Assembly (NCBI GenBank): GCA_026392265.1
Contig: JAPLCL010000184.1
Coordinates: 1 to 10,275, forward strand
Direction of reading: 5' to 3'
DNA: 10,275 nt
Source of the DNA: Actinomycetota bacterium
Lineage (GTDB): Bacteria; Actinomycetota; Thermoleophilia; UBA2241
The notes under the pieces were generated by a model, which was not told the origin of the DNA, did not search any database, and was given only the letters and a program-made list of their open reading frames with translations. Position numbers and translations under genes: made by a program. Below are positions 1-7,463 of this stretch, in pieces (position 1 is the first letter of the stretch; each line of letters starts with the position of its first letter).

Positions 1-148
1 CTCGCGTCTCGGCCAGAAGGGCGAGCGCGTCAAGTCGGTCGAGGACGTCGTCTCGCGCGGCGATACGGTGACCGTCGAGGTCGTCGAGATCGACAAGGCA
101 CGCAACCGCATCGGGCTCACGCTGCTCAAGAAGCCCGACGCAGAGTAG
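1..148 (+). CDS. pnp: Polynucleotide phosphorylase, C-terminal fragment (S1 domain)
   Basis: The window opens inside a gene whose last 48 residues are visible (frame starting at base 2, stop TAG at 146-148). They read as the end of an S1 RNA-binding domain: 'SRLGQKGERVKSVEDVV', then a G-D-x-V-x-V-x-V-x-EID turn, and 'RIGLTLL' as the last strand. This matches the end of PNPase, the 3'-to-5' phosphorolytic exoribonuclease that degrades mRNA in the cytoplasm and carries KH and S1 domains at its C-terminus. The catalytic RNase PH domains lie outside the window, so the call rests on the S1 match plus position: an M16 peptidase directly after pnp is a common arrangement in Gram-positive bacteria. 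Another S1 protein such as ribosomal protein S1 is possible but less likely given the neighbours. The tail after S1 is short (KKPDAE). Confidence 0.82.
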   Translation, partial: SRLGQKGERVKSVEDVVSRGDTVTVEVVEIDKARNRIGLTLLKKPDAE

Positions 149-156
149 CAGGGAGC

Positions 157-161
157 GGGAG
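157..161 (+). promoter_or_regulatory. Shine-Dalgarno-like site before the ACG of the M16 gene
   Basis: GGGAG at 157-161 lies 6 nt before the ACG at 168-170. Together with a second GGGAG at 151-155 it makes a purine-rich stretch between the pnp stop and the peptidase reading frame. It decides the start, because no ATG, GTG or TTG occurs in frame between the upstream in-frame stop (69-71) and the GTG at 210. That GTG has only an abutting GAGG with no spacer. Confidence 0.45.
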
Positions 162-167
162 CAGGCC

Positions 168-1436
168 ACGGAGGCCTACCGCCTCTCAACGCTGGACAAC
201 GGCCTGAGGGTGGCCACCGAGCGCCTCGAAGGAGTGCGCTCGGTGGCCCTCGGGCTGTGGATCGCCGCCGGCTCGCGGCTGGAGCCTCTCGAGCTCGGCG
301 GCGTCTCGCACTTCATCGAGCACCTCATCTTCAAGGGCTCCGACCGCTTCAGCGCCTGGGACATCGCGCGCATCTTCGACGACATGGGCGGCGAGCCCAA
401 CGCGTCCACCTCTAAGGAGCACACGCTGGTCAACGCGCGTTTCCTCGATGAGGACCTCGACACCGCCTTCGAAGTGATGGTCGAGATGGTGGCACGGCCG
501 TCGTTCGCCGACCTCGACCACGAGCGCGAGGTCGTGCTCGAAGAGGTCGCCATGTACGAGGATTCGCCGCCCGAGCTGATCCACGACGATCTCTGCGAGG
601 TCGTCTTCGGCGAACACCCTCTCGGGCGCTCCATCATCGGCCACAGCGAGACCCTGGCACGCCTCGACCTCCCGACGGTCCGGGCCTATCACGACGCGCA
701 CTACGTGAACCCCGGCATCGTGGTCTCGGCCGGTGGCAACGTGGACCACGACCACCTCTGCGAGCTCATCCAGACGCACTTCCGCGCCGAACCCGGAGCG
801 GTCGTCCGCCGTCCCGACCTGAGCGCTCCGGGGTTCCATCACGTGGCGCGGTTCTCGCGCAAGGACACCGAGCAATATCACATCTGCCTCGGCGGGCCCG
901 GCCCGCGCCGCGCCGACCCGGACCGCTACGCCGTCTTCGTCGTCGATACCATCCTCGGCGGCTCCTGGAGCTCGCTGCTGTTCCAGGAGGTGCGCGAGAA
1001 GCGCGGCCTCGCCTACTCTGTGTACTCGTACTCCTCGCTGTACACCGACGCCGGCCTCACGGCCATCTACGTCGGCTCGCGCGAGGAGGCCGTGGAAGAG
1101 GCCATGAGCGTCATCCTCGACGTGCTCGACGGCCTTCCCGAGGACATCTCCGAAGAAGCCATCAAGCGCGCCCGCAACCACCTCAAGGGTCAGCTCGTGC
1201 TGAGCATGGAGAGCCCGGGCAGCCGTATGCAGTCTCTCGGCCGCGCGGTGCTCACGGAGCAGCCTGTCCTCACCATCGACGAGGTATTGGAGCGCATCGA
1301 CGGGGTGACCCGCGACGACGTCGTGGCCGCGGTGCGGCGGTACTACGACCCCAAGAAGTGGTCCACGGTGTGTATCGGCCCGCGGCCGGAGCCGTTTCGG
1401 GCCGTCACCGACGGCTTCGCATGGGAGGAACGATGA
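168..1436 (+). CDS. M16 family zinc metallopeptidase (processing-peptidase-like)
   Basis: The product is an M16 peptidase of the mitochondrial processing peptidase/PepR type, 422 residues if it begins at the ACG at 168. Numbered from that codon, the inverted zinc motif HFIEH gives ligands H48 and H52 with catalytic E51. The third ligand is E126, in 'EREVVLEEVAMYED'. The second lobe holds the substrate-binding segment 'REKRGLAYSVYSY' from about residue 276. All residues expected of an active enzyme are present. The start is uncertain: 'YRLSTLDNGLRV', the first beta strand conserved in this family, lies before the first canonical start (GTG 210, which would give 408 residues). I therefore place the start at ACG 168. 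The gene follows pnp by 19 nt, and its stop overlaps the dapB start, so the genes are probably co-transcribed. The physiological substrate is unknown. Confidence 0.93.
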   Translation, partial: TEAYRLSTLDNGLRVATERLEGVRSVALGLWIAAGSRLEPLELGGVSHFIEHLIFKGSDRFSAWDIARIFDDMGGEPNASTSKEHTLVNARFLDEDLDTAFEVMVEMVARPSFADLDHEREVVLEEVAMYEDSPPELIHDDLCEVVFGEHPLGRSIIGHSETLARLDLPTVRAYHDAHYVNPGIVVSAGGNVDHDHLCELIQTHFRAEPGAVVRRPDLSAPGFHHVARFSRKDTEQYHICLGGPGPRRADPDRYAVFVVDTILGGSWSSLLFQEVREKRGLAYSVYSYSSLYTDAGLTAIYVGSREEAVEEAMSVILDVLDGLPEDISEEAIKRARNHLKGQLVLSMESPGSRMQSLGRAVLTEQPVLTIDEVLERIDGVTRDDVVAAVRRYYDPKKWSTVCIGPRPEPFRAVTDGFAWEER

Positions 1437-2188
1437 CAGACGTACTCGTGACCGGAGCCGCCGGGAAGATGGGCGGCCTCAGCGCCGCCACCATCGCCGC
1501 CCAGGACGACCTGCGCCTCGTGGCGCTCGTCGACCCCAAGGGCGGCGCCAGCGCCGGCGACGCACCCTGCTTCGCGACCGTGGAACAGGCCCTGGCGCTC
1601 ACCTCACCCGAGGCCGCGCTTGAGTTCAGCCTCCCGGAGGCGGTGTTCGACAACACGAAGCTGCTGCTCGCGGCCGGCGTGCCGACCGTGGTCGGCACCA
1701 CCGGCCTCGACGATGCCGCGGTCGAGGAGCTCAGCGCCGCCGCCAGGGCGACGGGCGTGGGCCTGGTGATCGTGCCCAATTTCGCCCTTGGCGCCGTGCC
1801 GCTGATGCGCTTCGCCGGCGAGGCGGCCAAATATTACGAGCACGCCGAGGTCATCGAGATGCACGAATCCGGCAAGCTGGACGCGCCGTCGGGCACCAGT
1901 CTGCGTACGGCGCGTCTCATGGCCGAGGCGCCGGGTTCCGCCCTTCGGGACGCGCCCGGCGAGCAGCCGTCTCGCGGCTTGGCCGCCGACCACGTGCGCA
2001 TCCACAGCGTGCGCCTGCCCGGCGTCGTCGCCCACCAGGAAGTCCTCTTCGGCGGCGACGACGAAGTGCTCGCCCTGCGTCACGATTCGCTCTCTCGGCG
2101 CTCGTTCATGAGCGGCGTCCTGCTCGCGCTTCGCCGCGTGAGCAGCATCGAAGGGACTGTCGTGGGGCTGGAGAACCTCCTAGACTAG
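1433..2188 (+). CDS. dapB: 4-hydroxy-tetrahydrodipicolinate reductase
   Basis: DapB reduces the DapA product with NAD(P)H in the diaminopimelate/lysine pathway (cytoplasm). The protein has 251 residues, normal for the family. Visible motifs are the N-terminal dinucleotide-binding 'GAAGKMG', then 'VVGTTG', 'VPNFALGAV', the substrate loop 'KLDAPSGT' (K148 to T155), 'SVRLPGVVAHQEVLFGG' and the C-terminal 'RRSFMSGVLLALR'. The active-site motif normally written HHxxK reads H144-E145-S-G-K148. The first His and the Lys are kept but the second His is Glu, a departure from the E. coli enzyme. The start is ATG 1433, with GGGAGG at 1423-1428 and 4 nt spacing. It overlaps the peptidase stop as ATGA, which suggests translational coupling. 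The reading frame is open further upstream, but only as a shadow of the peptidase gene. Confidence 0.97.
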   Translation: MTDVLVTGAAGKMGGLSAATIAAQDDLRLVALVDPKGGASAGDAPCFATVEQALALTSPEAALEFSLPEAVFDNTKLLLAAGVPTVVGTTGLDDAAVEELSAAARATGVGLVIVPNFALGAVPLMRFAGEAAKYYEHAEVIEMHESGKLDAPSGTSLRTARLMAEAPGSALRDAPGEQPSRGLAADHVRIHSVRLPGVVAHQEVLFGGDDEVLALRHDSLSRRSFMSGVLLALRRVSSIEGTVVGLENLLD

Positions 2189-2228
2189 TGCAGCCACGCA
2201 GCCACCATCCGCCCTCGAGGAGCGCGCC

Positions 2229-3110
2229 ATGAGCGAAAGTTTGGGGACGATCCTCACCGCGATGGTGACGCCTTTCGACGCCCACCTGGCCGTCGATCAC
2301 GGCAAGCTCGCCGAGCTCGCCGAGTACCTTGTCGCCAACGGCTCAGACGGCCTCGTGGTCGCGGGCACCACTGGCGAGTCGCCCACGCTGAGCGACGACG
2401 AGAAGGCGGCGATGTTCCGCACGGTCGTCGCGGCCGTGGGCGCTCGCGTGCCCGTGGTCGCCGGCACCGGCACCAACGACACCGCCCACAGCGTTGCGCT
2501 CACGCGCACCGCGGAGGAGTGCGGCGTCGCCGCGGTCCTCGTGGTCACGCCTTACTACAACAAGCCGCCGGAGCGCGGTCTGCTGGCGCATTTTCGCGCC
2601 GTGGCTGCCGCCACCAGGTTGCCGCTCATCGTGTACAACATCCCCGGGCGCTCGGTGGTCAACCTGTCACCAGAGGTACTTGCCGCGCTCGGCGAGGTCG
2701 ACAACATCGTTGCCGTGAAGCAGGCGAACCCCGATCTCGGTGAGCTGCGCCGGCTCCGCGAGCTCAGCGACCTCGGTATCTACGCCGGCAACGACGATAT
2801 GCTGCTCGACGTGCTCAAGATGGGAGGGCTGGGCGGAATCTGCGTCGCCAGCCACGTGGTCGGTCCGCGTCTCGCCGAGATGGCCCGGCTGGTCAGAGCC
2901 GGGGAAGAGGCTGAGGGTCAGGCGCTCGACGAAAGCCTGCGCGCGCTCTACAAGACCCTGTTCCTCACGGCGAATCCCATCCTCGTCAAGGAAGCCCTCA
3001 ACCTGCTCGGGCACGAGGTCGGCGGTCTGCGCCTCCCGCTCGTGCCCGCTACTGCCGAGGAATCCGCCGTTGTCGCCGACGAGCTACGGGCGCTGCGCTT
3101 GCTGCCGTGA
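2229..3110 (+). CDS. dapA: 4-hydroxy-tetrahydrodipicolinate synthase
   Basis: DapA condenses pyruvate with aspartate semialdehyde, the first committed step of diaminopimelate and lysine synthesis, as a cytoplasmic TIM-barrel enzyme. The 293-residue length is typical. Catalytic residues are in place: Schiff-base K164 in 'VAVKQAN', Y136 in 'VYNIPGRS' with R141, T47/T48 in 'GTTGES', and Y110 in 'TPYYNKP'. Positions that bind lysine in the E. coli enzyme are altered: D56 and K59 replace His53 and His56, and H87 replaces Glu84, while N83 and Y109 are kept. This suggests weak or no lysine feedback, as in several Gram-positive enzymes. The start is ATG 2229, with CGAGGAG at 2216-2222 and 6 nt spacing. 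dapB ends 40 nt upstream and RNase J follows after 88 nt, like the dapB-dapA-rnj grouping of actinobacteria. Confidence 0.97.
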   Translation: MSESLGTILTAMVTPFDAHLAVDHGKLAELAEYLVANGSDGLVVAGTTGESPTLSDDEKAAMFRTVVAAVGARVPVVAGTGTNDTAHSVALTRTAEECGVAAVLVVTPYYNKPPERGLLAHFRAVAAATRLPLIVYNIPGRSVVNLSPEVLAALGEVDNIVAVKQANPDLGELRRLRELSDLGIYAGNDDMLLDVLKMGGLGGICVASHVVGPRLAEMARLVRAGEEAEGQALDESLRALYKTLFLTANPILVKEALNLLGHEVGGLRLPLVPATAEESAVVADELRALRLLP

Positions 3111-3127
3111 ATCCGACGCCGCCCGTT

Positions 3128-3135
3128 ACCTCCTT
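3128..3135 (+). other. Anti-Shine-Dalgarno-like octamer in the dapA-rnj spacer
   Basis: ACCTCCTT at 3128-3135 is identical to the core of the 16S rRNA 3' end and is complementary to a perfect Shine-Dalgarno. It lies in the 88-nt dapA-rnj spacer. No start codon follows it at proper spacing on the opposite strand, so it is not a minus-strand ribosome site. It could pair imperfectly with the weak AAAGAG before rnj. A chance occurrence is quite possible. Confidence 0.25.
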
Positions 3136-3176
3136 CACCTTCACCTGCGCCGCGGCTGGTCGTCGCAGCTCGTATC

Positions 3177-3193
3177 CACCAAAGAGATTGGTG
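3177..3193 (+). promoter_or_regulatory. Hairpin in the rnj leader presenting a weak Shine-Dalgarno
   Basis: CACCAA (3177-3182) and TTGGTG (3188-3193) form a perfect 6-bp inverted repeat around the 5-nt loop AGAGA. The stem ends 5 nt before the rnj ATG at 3199. The loop is the only purine-rich, Shine-Dalgarno-like sequence upstream of rnj. The stem is short and has no U-run after it, so it is not a terminator. A role in translation control is inference. Confidence 0.35.
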
Positions 3194-3198
3194 TTCAC

Positions 3199-4860
3199 AT
3201 GAACGACTCCCTCAGGATCATTCCTCTCGGCGGCCTCGGCGAGATCGGCAAGAACATGACCGCCGTCGAGTACCGCGGCAAGATCGTGGTGCTCGATTGC
3301 GGCGTCGAATTCCCGCGCGACGAGATGCTCGGCATCGACCTCATCATCCCCGACATCAGATGGCTGCTCGTGCGTCGCGACGACGTCCTGGCATTCATCA
3401 TCACGCATGGCCACGAGGATCACCAGGGGGCGCTGCCCTTCGTACTCAAGCAGCTCAACAAGCCCGTATACGGCAGCCGCTTCACTCTGGCCCTCATCAA
3501 GTCAAAGCTCGACGAGCACGGGCTTCTCAAGGTCGTCGAGCTCAACGAGATCAGCGACAAGTCGCAGTTCCAGCTGGGCCCCTTCGCCCTTTCGTTCATC
3601 GCTACGAGCCACAGCGTCCCCGACTCTCTCTCCATCGTCGTCGGCACCGAACTGGGCGCCGTGCTGCTCACCGGGGACTACCGCTTCGACCACACGCCGA
3701 TCGACGGTCGCATCACAGACGTCAACGCGTTCGCGCAGCTCGGCCAAAAGGGCGTTTTGGCTCTTCTCGGCGATTCGACGAACGTCGAGACTCCCGGGTC
3801 GACGGCCTCGGAGAGCACCGTGGGCCAGGCCTTCCACCAGATCTTTGCCGAGGCCGAGGGCCGCGTGATCGTCGCCAGCTTCGCGTCTCATATCCACCGC
3901 ATCCAGCAGGCGATCACGATCGCCCATCTGCACGGCCGCAAGTTCGCGCTCTCGGGCCGCTCAATGGTGAAGAACGCGAACATCGCCCGCAACCTCGGGT
4001 ATCTCGACGTGCCCGACGGCGCCATGATCAAGCTCACCGAGATCGACGACTACCGCCCCGAGGAGATCCTCATACTTTCTACCGGAAGCCAGGGAGAGCC
4101 CCTCTCGGCGCTCACGCGCATGGCCTTCAACGACCACCCTCAGGTGGCCCTCCACGAGGGCGACACGGTGGTCATCTCCGCCAAGGCGATCCCCGGCAAC
4201 GAGCGCAGCGTGACGGCCACCATCGATCGCCTGCTCAAGGTCGGCGCTACCGTCATCTACGGCGAAGACAGCGGTGTCCACGTCAGCGGCCACGCCGCCC
4301 AGGAAGACCTGCGTATGATGCTCAACCTCACGCGCCCGCAGTACTTCGTGCCGGTCCACGGTGAGTACCGCATGCAGCATTTTCATGCCGAGCTCGCCCG
4401 TCAGTCGGGCATCCGCGACGAGGACATCTTCATCCTCGAGAACGGCGACGTGCTCGAGCTCGACCGCGAGAACGGCGAGATCGTCGACAAGGTGCCCACG
4501 GGTATGGTGTTCGTCGACGGCTTCGAGCTCGGCGATGCCGACGGTCTGGTGCTTCGCGATCGCCAGCAACTTGCCGGCGACGGCATCCTGATCGCCGTGG
4601 TCACCGTCGACTCACAGACCGGCGACTCGGTAGCGCCGCCGGAGCTGGTAGCGCGCGGCTTCCTGCACAACGACGAGCGCCTCCAAGAGGTGCTCGACGA
4701 GTGCGCGAGCGCGCTCGATGACCTCATGGTCCAGCTCGGCGCCGTCCACGTCACCGGGCAGCGCCTCATCAGGGACGACATCAAGGAGAAGCTCGCCGCG
4801 ATCGTGTACGCGCGCACCCGGCGGCGGCCACTGATCATGCCGGTCGTCGTCGAAGTCTGA
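3199..4860 (+). CDS. rnj: Ribonuclease J (metallo-beta-lactamase/beta-CASP RNase)
   Basis: The product is a 553-residue RNase J, an RNase with both endonuclease and 5'-to-3' exonuclease activity in mRNA decay and rRNA maturation. The metallo-beta-lactamase motif is 'HGHEDHQG', with zinc ligands H70, H72, D74 and H75, H138 in 'SHSVPDS', D160 in 'LTGDYRFDH' and H387 in 'PVHGEYR'. The beta-CASP part shows 'GDSTNVETPGST', 'SHIHRIQQ', 'STGSQGEP', 'IPGNE' and 'HVSGHAAQED'. A C-terminal domain of about 100 residues completes the usual length. The start is ATG 3199, because family members begin with 'RIIPLGGLGEIGKN' within ten residues of Met; the frame stays open far upstream through dapA only as a shadow. 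The Shine-Dalgarno is weak (AAAGAG) and sits in a hairpin. The only other RNA-decay gene visible here is pnp. Confidence 0.97.
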   Translation: MNDSLRIIPLGGLGEIGKNMTAVEYRGKIVVLDCGVEFPRDEMLGIDLIIPDIRWLLVRRDDVLAFIITHGHEDHQGALPFVLKQLNKPVYGSRFTLALIKSKLDEHGLLKVVELNEISDKSQFQLGPFALSFIATSHSVPDSLSIVVGTELGAVLLTGDYRFDHTPIDGRITDVNAFAQLGQKGVLALLGDSTNVETPGSTASESTVGQAFHQIFAEAEGRVIVASFASHIHRIQQAITIAHLHGRKFALSGRSMVKNANIARNLGYLDVPDGAMIKLTEIDDYRPEEILILSTGSQGEPLSALTRMAFNDHPQVALHEGDTVVISAKAIPGNERSVTATIDRLLKVGATVIYGEDSGVHVSGHAAQEDLRMMLNLTRPQYFVPVHGEYRMQHFHAELARQSGIRDEDIFILENGDVLELDRENGEIVDKVPTGMVFVDGFELGDADGLVLRDRQQLAGDGILIAVVTVDSQTGDSVAPPELVARGFLHNDERLQEVLDECASALDDLMVQLGAVHVTGQRLIRDDIKEKLAAIVYARTRRRPLIMPVVVEV

Positions 4861-4936
4861 GCGCCCGGCCTCTTCTTCGTGTCTCGCGGCGCGTTCCTTC
4901 CTAGGGTTCTCGGCGTCCGCGTTGAATAGACGCTCC

Positions 4937-7384
4937 ATGGCGACTGCACGCCCCAAGCAGGCTCGGCGCGCGGGCGCCGCGACGCGCACGCGATCGCGCG
5001 CCGCCCGTCCTGCGCCTCGCCCAGAGAGTCCGGCCACCCGGCATCGCCGTGAGTTGGCGGCGATCGCTTGCGTCGCTCTCGCCGTGTTCCTCGCTTTCGT
5101 CATCTATCTGGGCTGGGACGGGGGCACGCTCGGGCGCTGGCTGGGCGGCGTCACGCGCTGGCTGGTGGGGCTCCTGGTCTTTGCGCTGCCGCTGCTCCTC
5201 TGCTTCATCGCCTACATGCTGGTGGCCCGCGAAGATCACCGCCCGCGCCGTGGGGTGAGCTGGGGTATCGCCATGATCGTCGCCGCGTTCGTCCTGGCCG
5301 CGGCCGCCGACGCCTTCGGCGTCTTCGCCGGCGAACGGCCGGAGCGTCTCTTCCGCGACACCTACATGAGCGTCCACGGCGGGGTGGCCGGCGAAGCCCT
5401 GTGGGCTGCGCTCCGCGGCGTCATCGGGCGCATCGGCGTGGACGTGCTCGTCGTGGCCCTCTTCGTGGCCGGCGTGCTCCTGGCCACCGGCTCGTCGCTG
5501 AGGCAGTGGGCGAACCATTCGCGCAAGGGCGTGAGCGCCGCTGGAGCCGCCGCAAGCCGAGCGGCGCGCAGCCAGGCCGAGGCTCTGGGCGCGCGGCGCC
5601 GGGACGCCGCGGCGACGCGCGTGGTGGAGCTCGATGAGTCCCCGACGCTCGACGCCTTCGACATGATGAGGACGTCCGTGTCTCCAGTGGCCGACTACGG
5701 ACCGGCGGTGAGCACGTATACCCCGCACCTCGTGGACGGGCGCGTGGCGGCGCCCGAGATCTTCGGTGAGGCCGCCGACTACACCCTGCCGGAGCGGGTG
5801 GAAGAGGTCGACGAGGGCGAGCAGCTCTCGCTCGCCGAGGCCGACGCCGGCGAGCCCGGCGGGGGAGATGCAGCGCTTGCTTTCCACGGAGCAGAGAAGC
5901 GCCAGTGGCGGCTCCCCGAGGCGTCCCTTCTGCAGCGGCTGGGAGAGAGCATCGGCGAATCGCCGGACGCCATCCGTGCGGTCTCCCAGCGCCTCGTCCA
6001 GACCCTCGGGTCCTTCAACATCGAGGCCCAGGTCATCGGCACCGTCTCGGGGCCGCGCGTCACGCGCTACGAGCTGCAGCTGGCGCCGGGCATCAAGGTG
6101 AGCCGCGTCGCCGCGCTCAAGGCCGATCTCGCCTATGCGCTCGCGGCCACCGACATCCGCGTGCAGGCGCCGATCCCCGGCAAGACGGCCGTCGGCGTTG
6201 AGGTTCCCAACCTCGAGGCCAACTACGTCTCCCTCGGCGACATCCACCAGCTCTTCCCGCCGCACGCCTCGCCGATGGCTTTCTGGCTCGGCAAGGACGT
6301 GACCGGCAAGGCGGTGCTCGCGGATCTCGTGAAGATGGTCCACCTCCTCATCGCCGGTACCACGGGCTCGGGCAAGAGCGGCTGCCTCAACGCGCTCATC
6401 AGCTCGATCCTGCTGCGGGCCACGCCCGACGAAGTGCGCATGATTATGATCGACCCCAAGAAGGTGGAGCTCAGCAACTTCAACGGCGTCCCGCACCTGC
6501 TCGCCCCGGTGGTCACCAACATGAAGCAGGCCACCTACGTGCTCGACAACATCACCCGCGAGATGGACCGCCGCTACGACGTGCTTTCGCGCAACGGCTG
6601 CCAGGACATCCGCGCCCTCAACAAGAAGCTCGCGCGCTCCGGCGAGGAGCACATCCCGTACATCATGGTCATCGTCGACGAGCTCGCCGACCTCATGATG
6701 GTGGCGCCCTCCGAAGTCGAGGACTCCATCATCCGCCTCGGTCAGCTCGGGCGCAGCTGCGGCATCCACCTCGTGGTGGCCACGCAGCGGCCGTCGGTCG
6801 ATGTGGTCACCGGCATGATCAAGACCAACATCCCCTCGCGTATCGCTTTCGCCGTGGCGTCACAGACAGACTCGCGCATCATCCTCGATCAGGGCGGCGC
6901 CGAGAGCCTGCTCGGCATGGGCGATATGCTGTTCAGCCCTATGGGCAGCAGCCGTCTGTTGCGCGTACAGGGAGCCTTGATCACCGCGCACGAGATGAAG
7001 CTGCTCACCGAGCATTGGAAGCACCAGGCCAAGCCGCAGTTCCAGGAAGATCTTCTGGAGAACCCCGCCGGCCCGGACGCCGAACAGCAGGCACAGGCCG
7101 CCGGCGGCGACACGCTCCTCGCCGACGCGATCCGGACCGTGGTGACCACGGGCGCGGCCTCCGTGGCGCTGCTGCAGCGGCGCCTGCGCGTGGGCTATGC
7201 GCGTGCCGGCCGGCTCATCGACATCATGGAGGAGATGGGCATCATCTCGGGTTACGACGGCAGCAAGGCCCGCGCCGTGCTCATCGACGAAGGCGAGCTG
7301 CCGGCCACTCTCGCGCGCGTGGCCGGCGATGACGCGCCGCAGGCGCCTCGCGAGCAGGCCGTTCCGGCCGTCGGGGAGGCCTGA
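4937..7384 (+). CDS. ftsK: DNA translocase FtsK/SpoIIIE
   Basis: FtsK is the septum-anchored hexameric motor that pumps chromosome ends through the closing division site. The 815-residue protein begins with an Arg-rich cytoplasmic tail and has four membrane segments at about residues 40-60, 75-97, 109-130 and 168-188. A variable acidic linker follows up to about 325, then the motor. Walker A is 'GTTGSGKS' (474-481, K480) and Walker B is 'IMVIVDELAD' (D581, E582), followed by 'ATQRPSVDVVTG'. The gamma winged helix spans about 725-785 with 'LLQRRLRVGYARAGRLID'; at the positions of E. coli Asn1296, Arg1300 and Glu1303 it has Ala, Arg and Asp, near the mycobacterial form. The start is ATG 4937; an in-frame TTG at 4922 would add five residues. 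Neither has a clear Shine-Dalgarno. Confidence 0.96.
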   Translation: MATARPKQARRAGAATRTRSRAARPAPRPESPATRHRRELAAIACVALAVFLAFVIYLGWDGGTLGRWLGGVTRWLVGLLVFALPLLLCFIAYMLVAREDHRPRRGVSWGIAMIVAAFVLAAAADAFGVFAGERPERLFRDTYMSVHGGVAGEALWAALRGVIGRIGVDVLVVALFVAGVLLATGSSLRQWANHSRKGVSAAGAAASRAARSQAEALGARRRDAAATRVVELDESPTLDAFDMMRTSVSPVADYGPAVSTYTPHLVDGRVAAPEIFGEAADYTLPERVEEVDEGEQLSLAEADAGEPGGGDAALAFHGAEKRQWRLPEASLLQRLGESIGESPDAIRAVSQRLVQTLGSFNIEAQVIGTVSGPRVTRYELQLAPGIKVSRVAALKADLAYALAATDIRVQAPIPGKTAVGVEVPNLEANYVSLGDIHQLFPPHASPMAFWLGKDVTGKAVLADLVKMVHLLIAGTTGSGKSGCLNALISSILLRATPDEVRMIMIDPKKVELSNFNGVPHLLAPVVTNMKQATYVLDNITREMDRRYDVLSRNGCQDIRALNKKLARSGEEHIPYIMVIVDELADLMMVAPSEVEDSIIRLGQLGRSCGIHLVVATQRPSVDVVTGMIKTNIPSRIAFAVASQTDSRIILDQGGAESLLGMGDMLFSPMGSSRLLRVQGALITAHEMKLLTEHWKHQAKPQFQEDLLENPAGPDAEQQAQAAGGDTLLADAIRTVVTTGAASVALLQRRLRVGYARAGRLIDIMEEMGIISGYDGSKARAVLIDEGELPATLARVAGDDAPQAPREQAVPAVGEA

Positions 7385-7412
7385 CCGGCGCCGCATCGCC
7401 ATTGCGGAAGAT

Positions 7413-7441
7413 TTGTCTTCACCGAGCTCGCTTACTAGACT
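7413..7441 (+). promoter_or_regulatory. Predicted sigma-70 type promoter for the RodZ-like gene
   Basis: TTGTCT (7413-7418) and TAGACT (7436-7441) are separated by 17 bp, and each matches four of six positions of the consensus. TAGACT fits the actinobacterial housekeeping -10 pattern. The site lies in the 113-nt ftsK-rodZ gap, in a local AT-rich patch of an otherwise very GC-rich window, about 55 nt before the GTG start. It would let the downstream genes (RodZ-like, yajQ, rimO, pgsA) be transcribed independently of ftsK. Confidence 0.45.
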
Positions 7442-7463
7442 AAGCGTTCGGGTGCCGGGCCAC

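Noticed and set aside
186..1181. A 331-codon minus-strand open frame opposite the M16 peptidase
   Set aside because: Its composition is that of an antisense shadow, it has no recognisable domain, and the plus-strand gene has intact catalytic motifs.
2190..2205. Tandem GCAGCCAC octamer in the dapB-dapA gap
   Set aside because: Only two copies, short, and with no symmetry or known operator similarity; probably chance.
2740..3198. A continuous frame from within dapA into rnj, suggesting an N-terminal extension of RNase J
   Set aside because: The extra translation is low-complexity Ser/Arg/Cys and is out of frame within dapA. RNase J proteins start near the ATG at 3199.
3297..4364. A 355-codon plus-strand open frame inside rnj
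   Set aside because: Its Arg/Pro/His-rich translation is the usual frame-shifted product of high-GC codons; rnj is intact over this region.
4898..4927. Possible promoter (TTCCTA with TTGAAT) before ftsK
   Set aside because: Matches are only about three and four of six with poor key positions; not distinguishable from background.
4901..6769. A 622-codon open frame on the minus strand opposite ftsK
   Set aside because: It mirrors the ftsK codon structure. The His/Asp/Glu/Ala/Arg/Gly/Val-heavy translation is typical of a high-GC antisense shadow, and ftsK is certain on the other strand.
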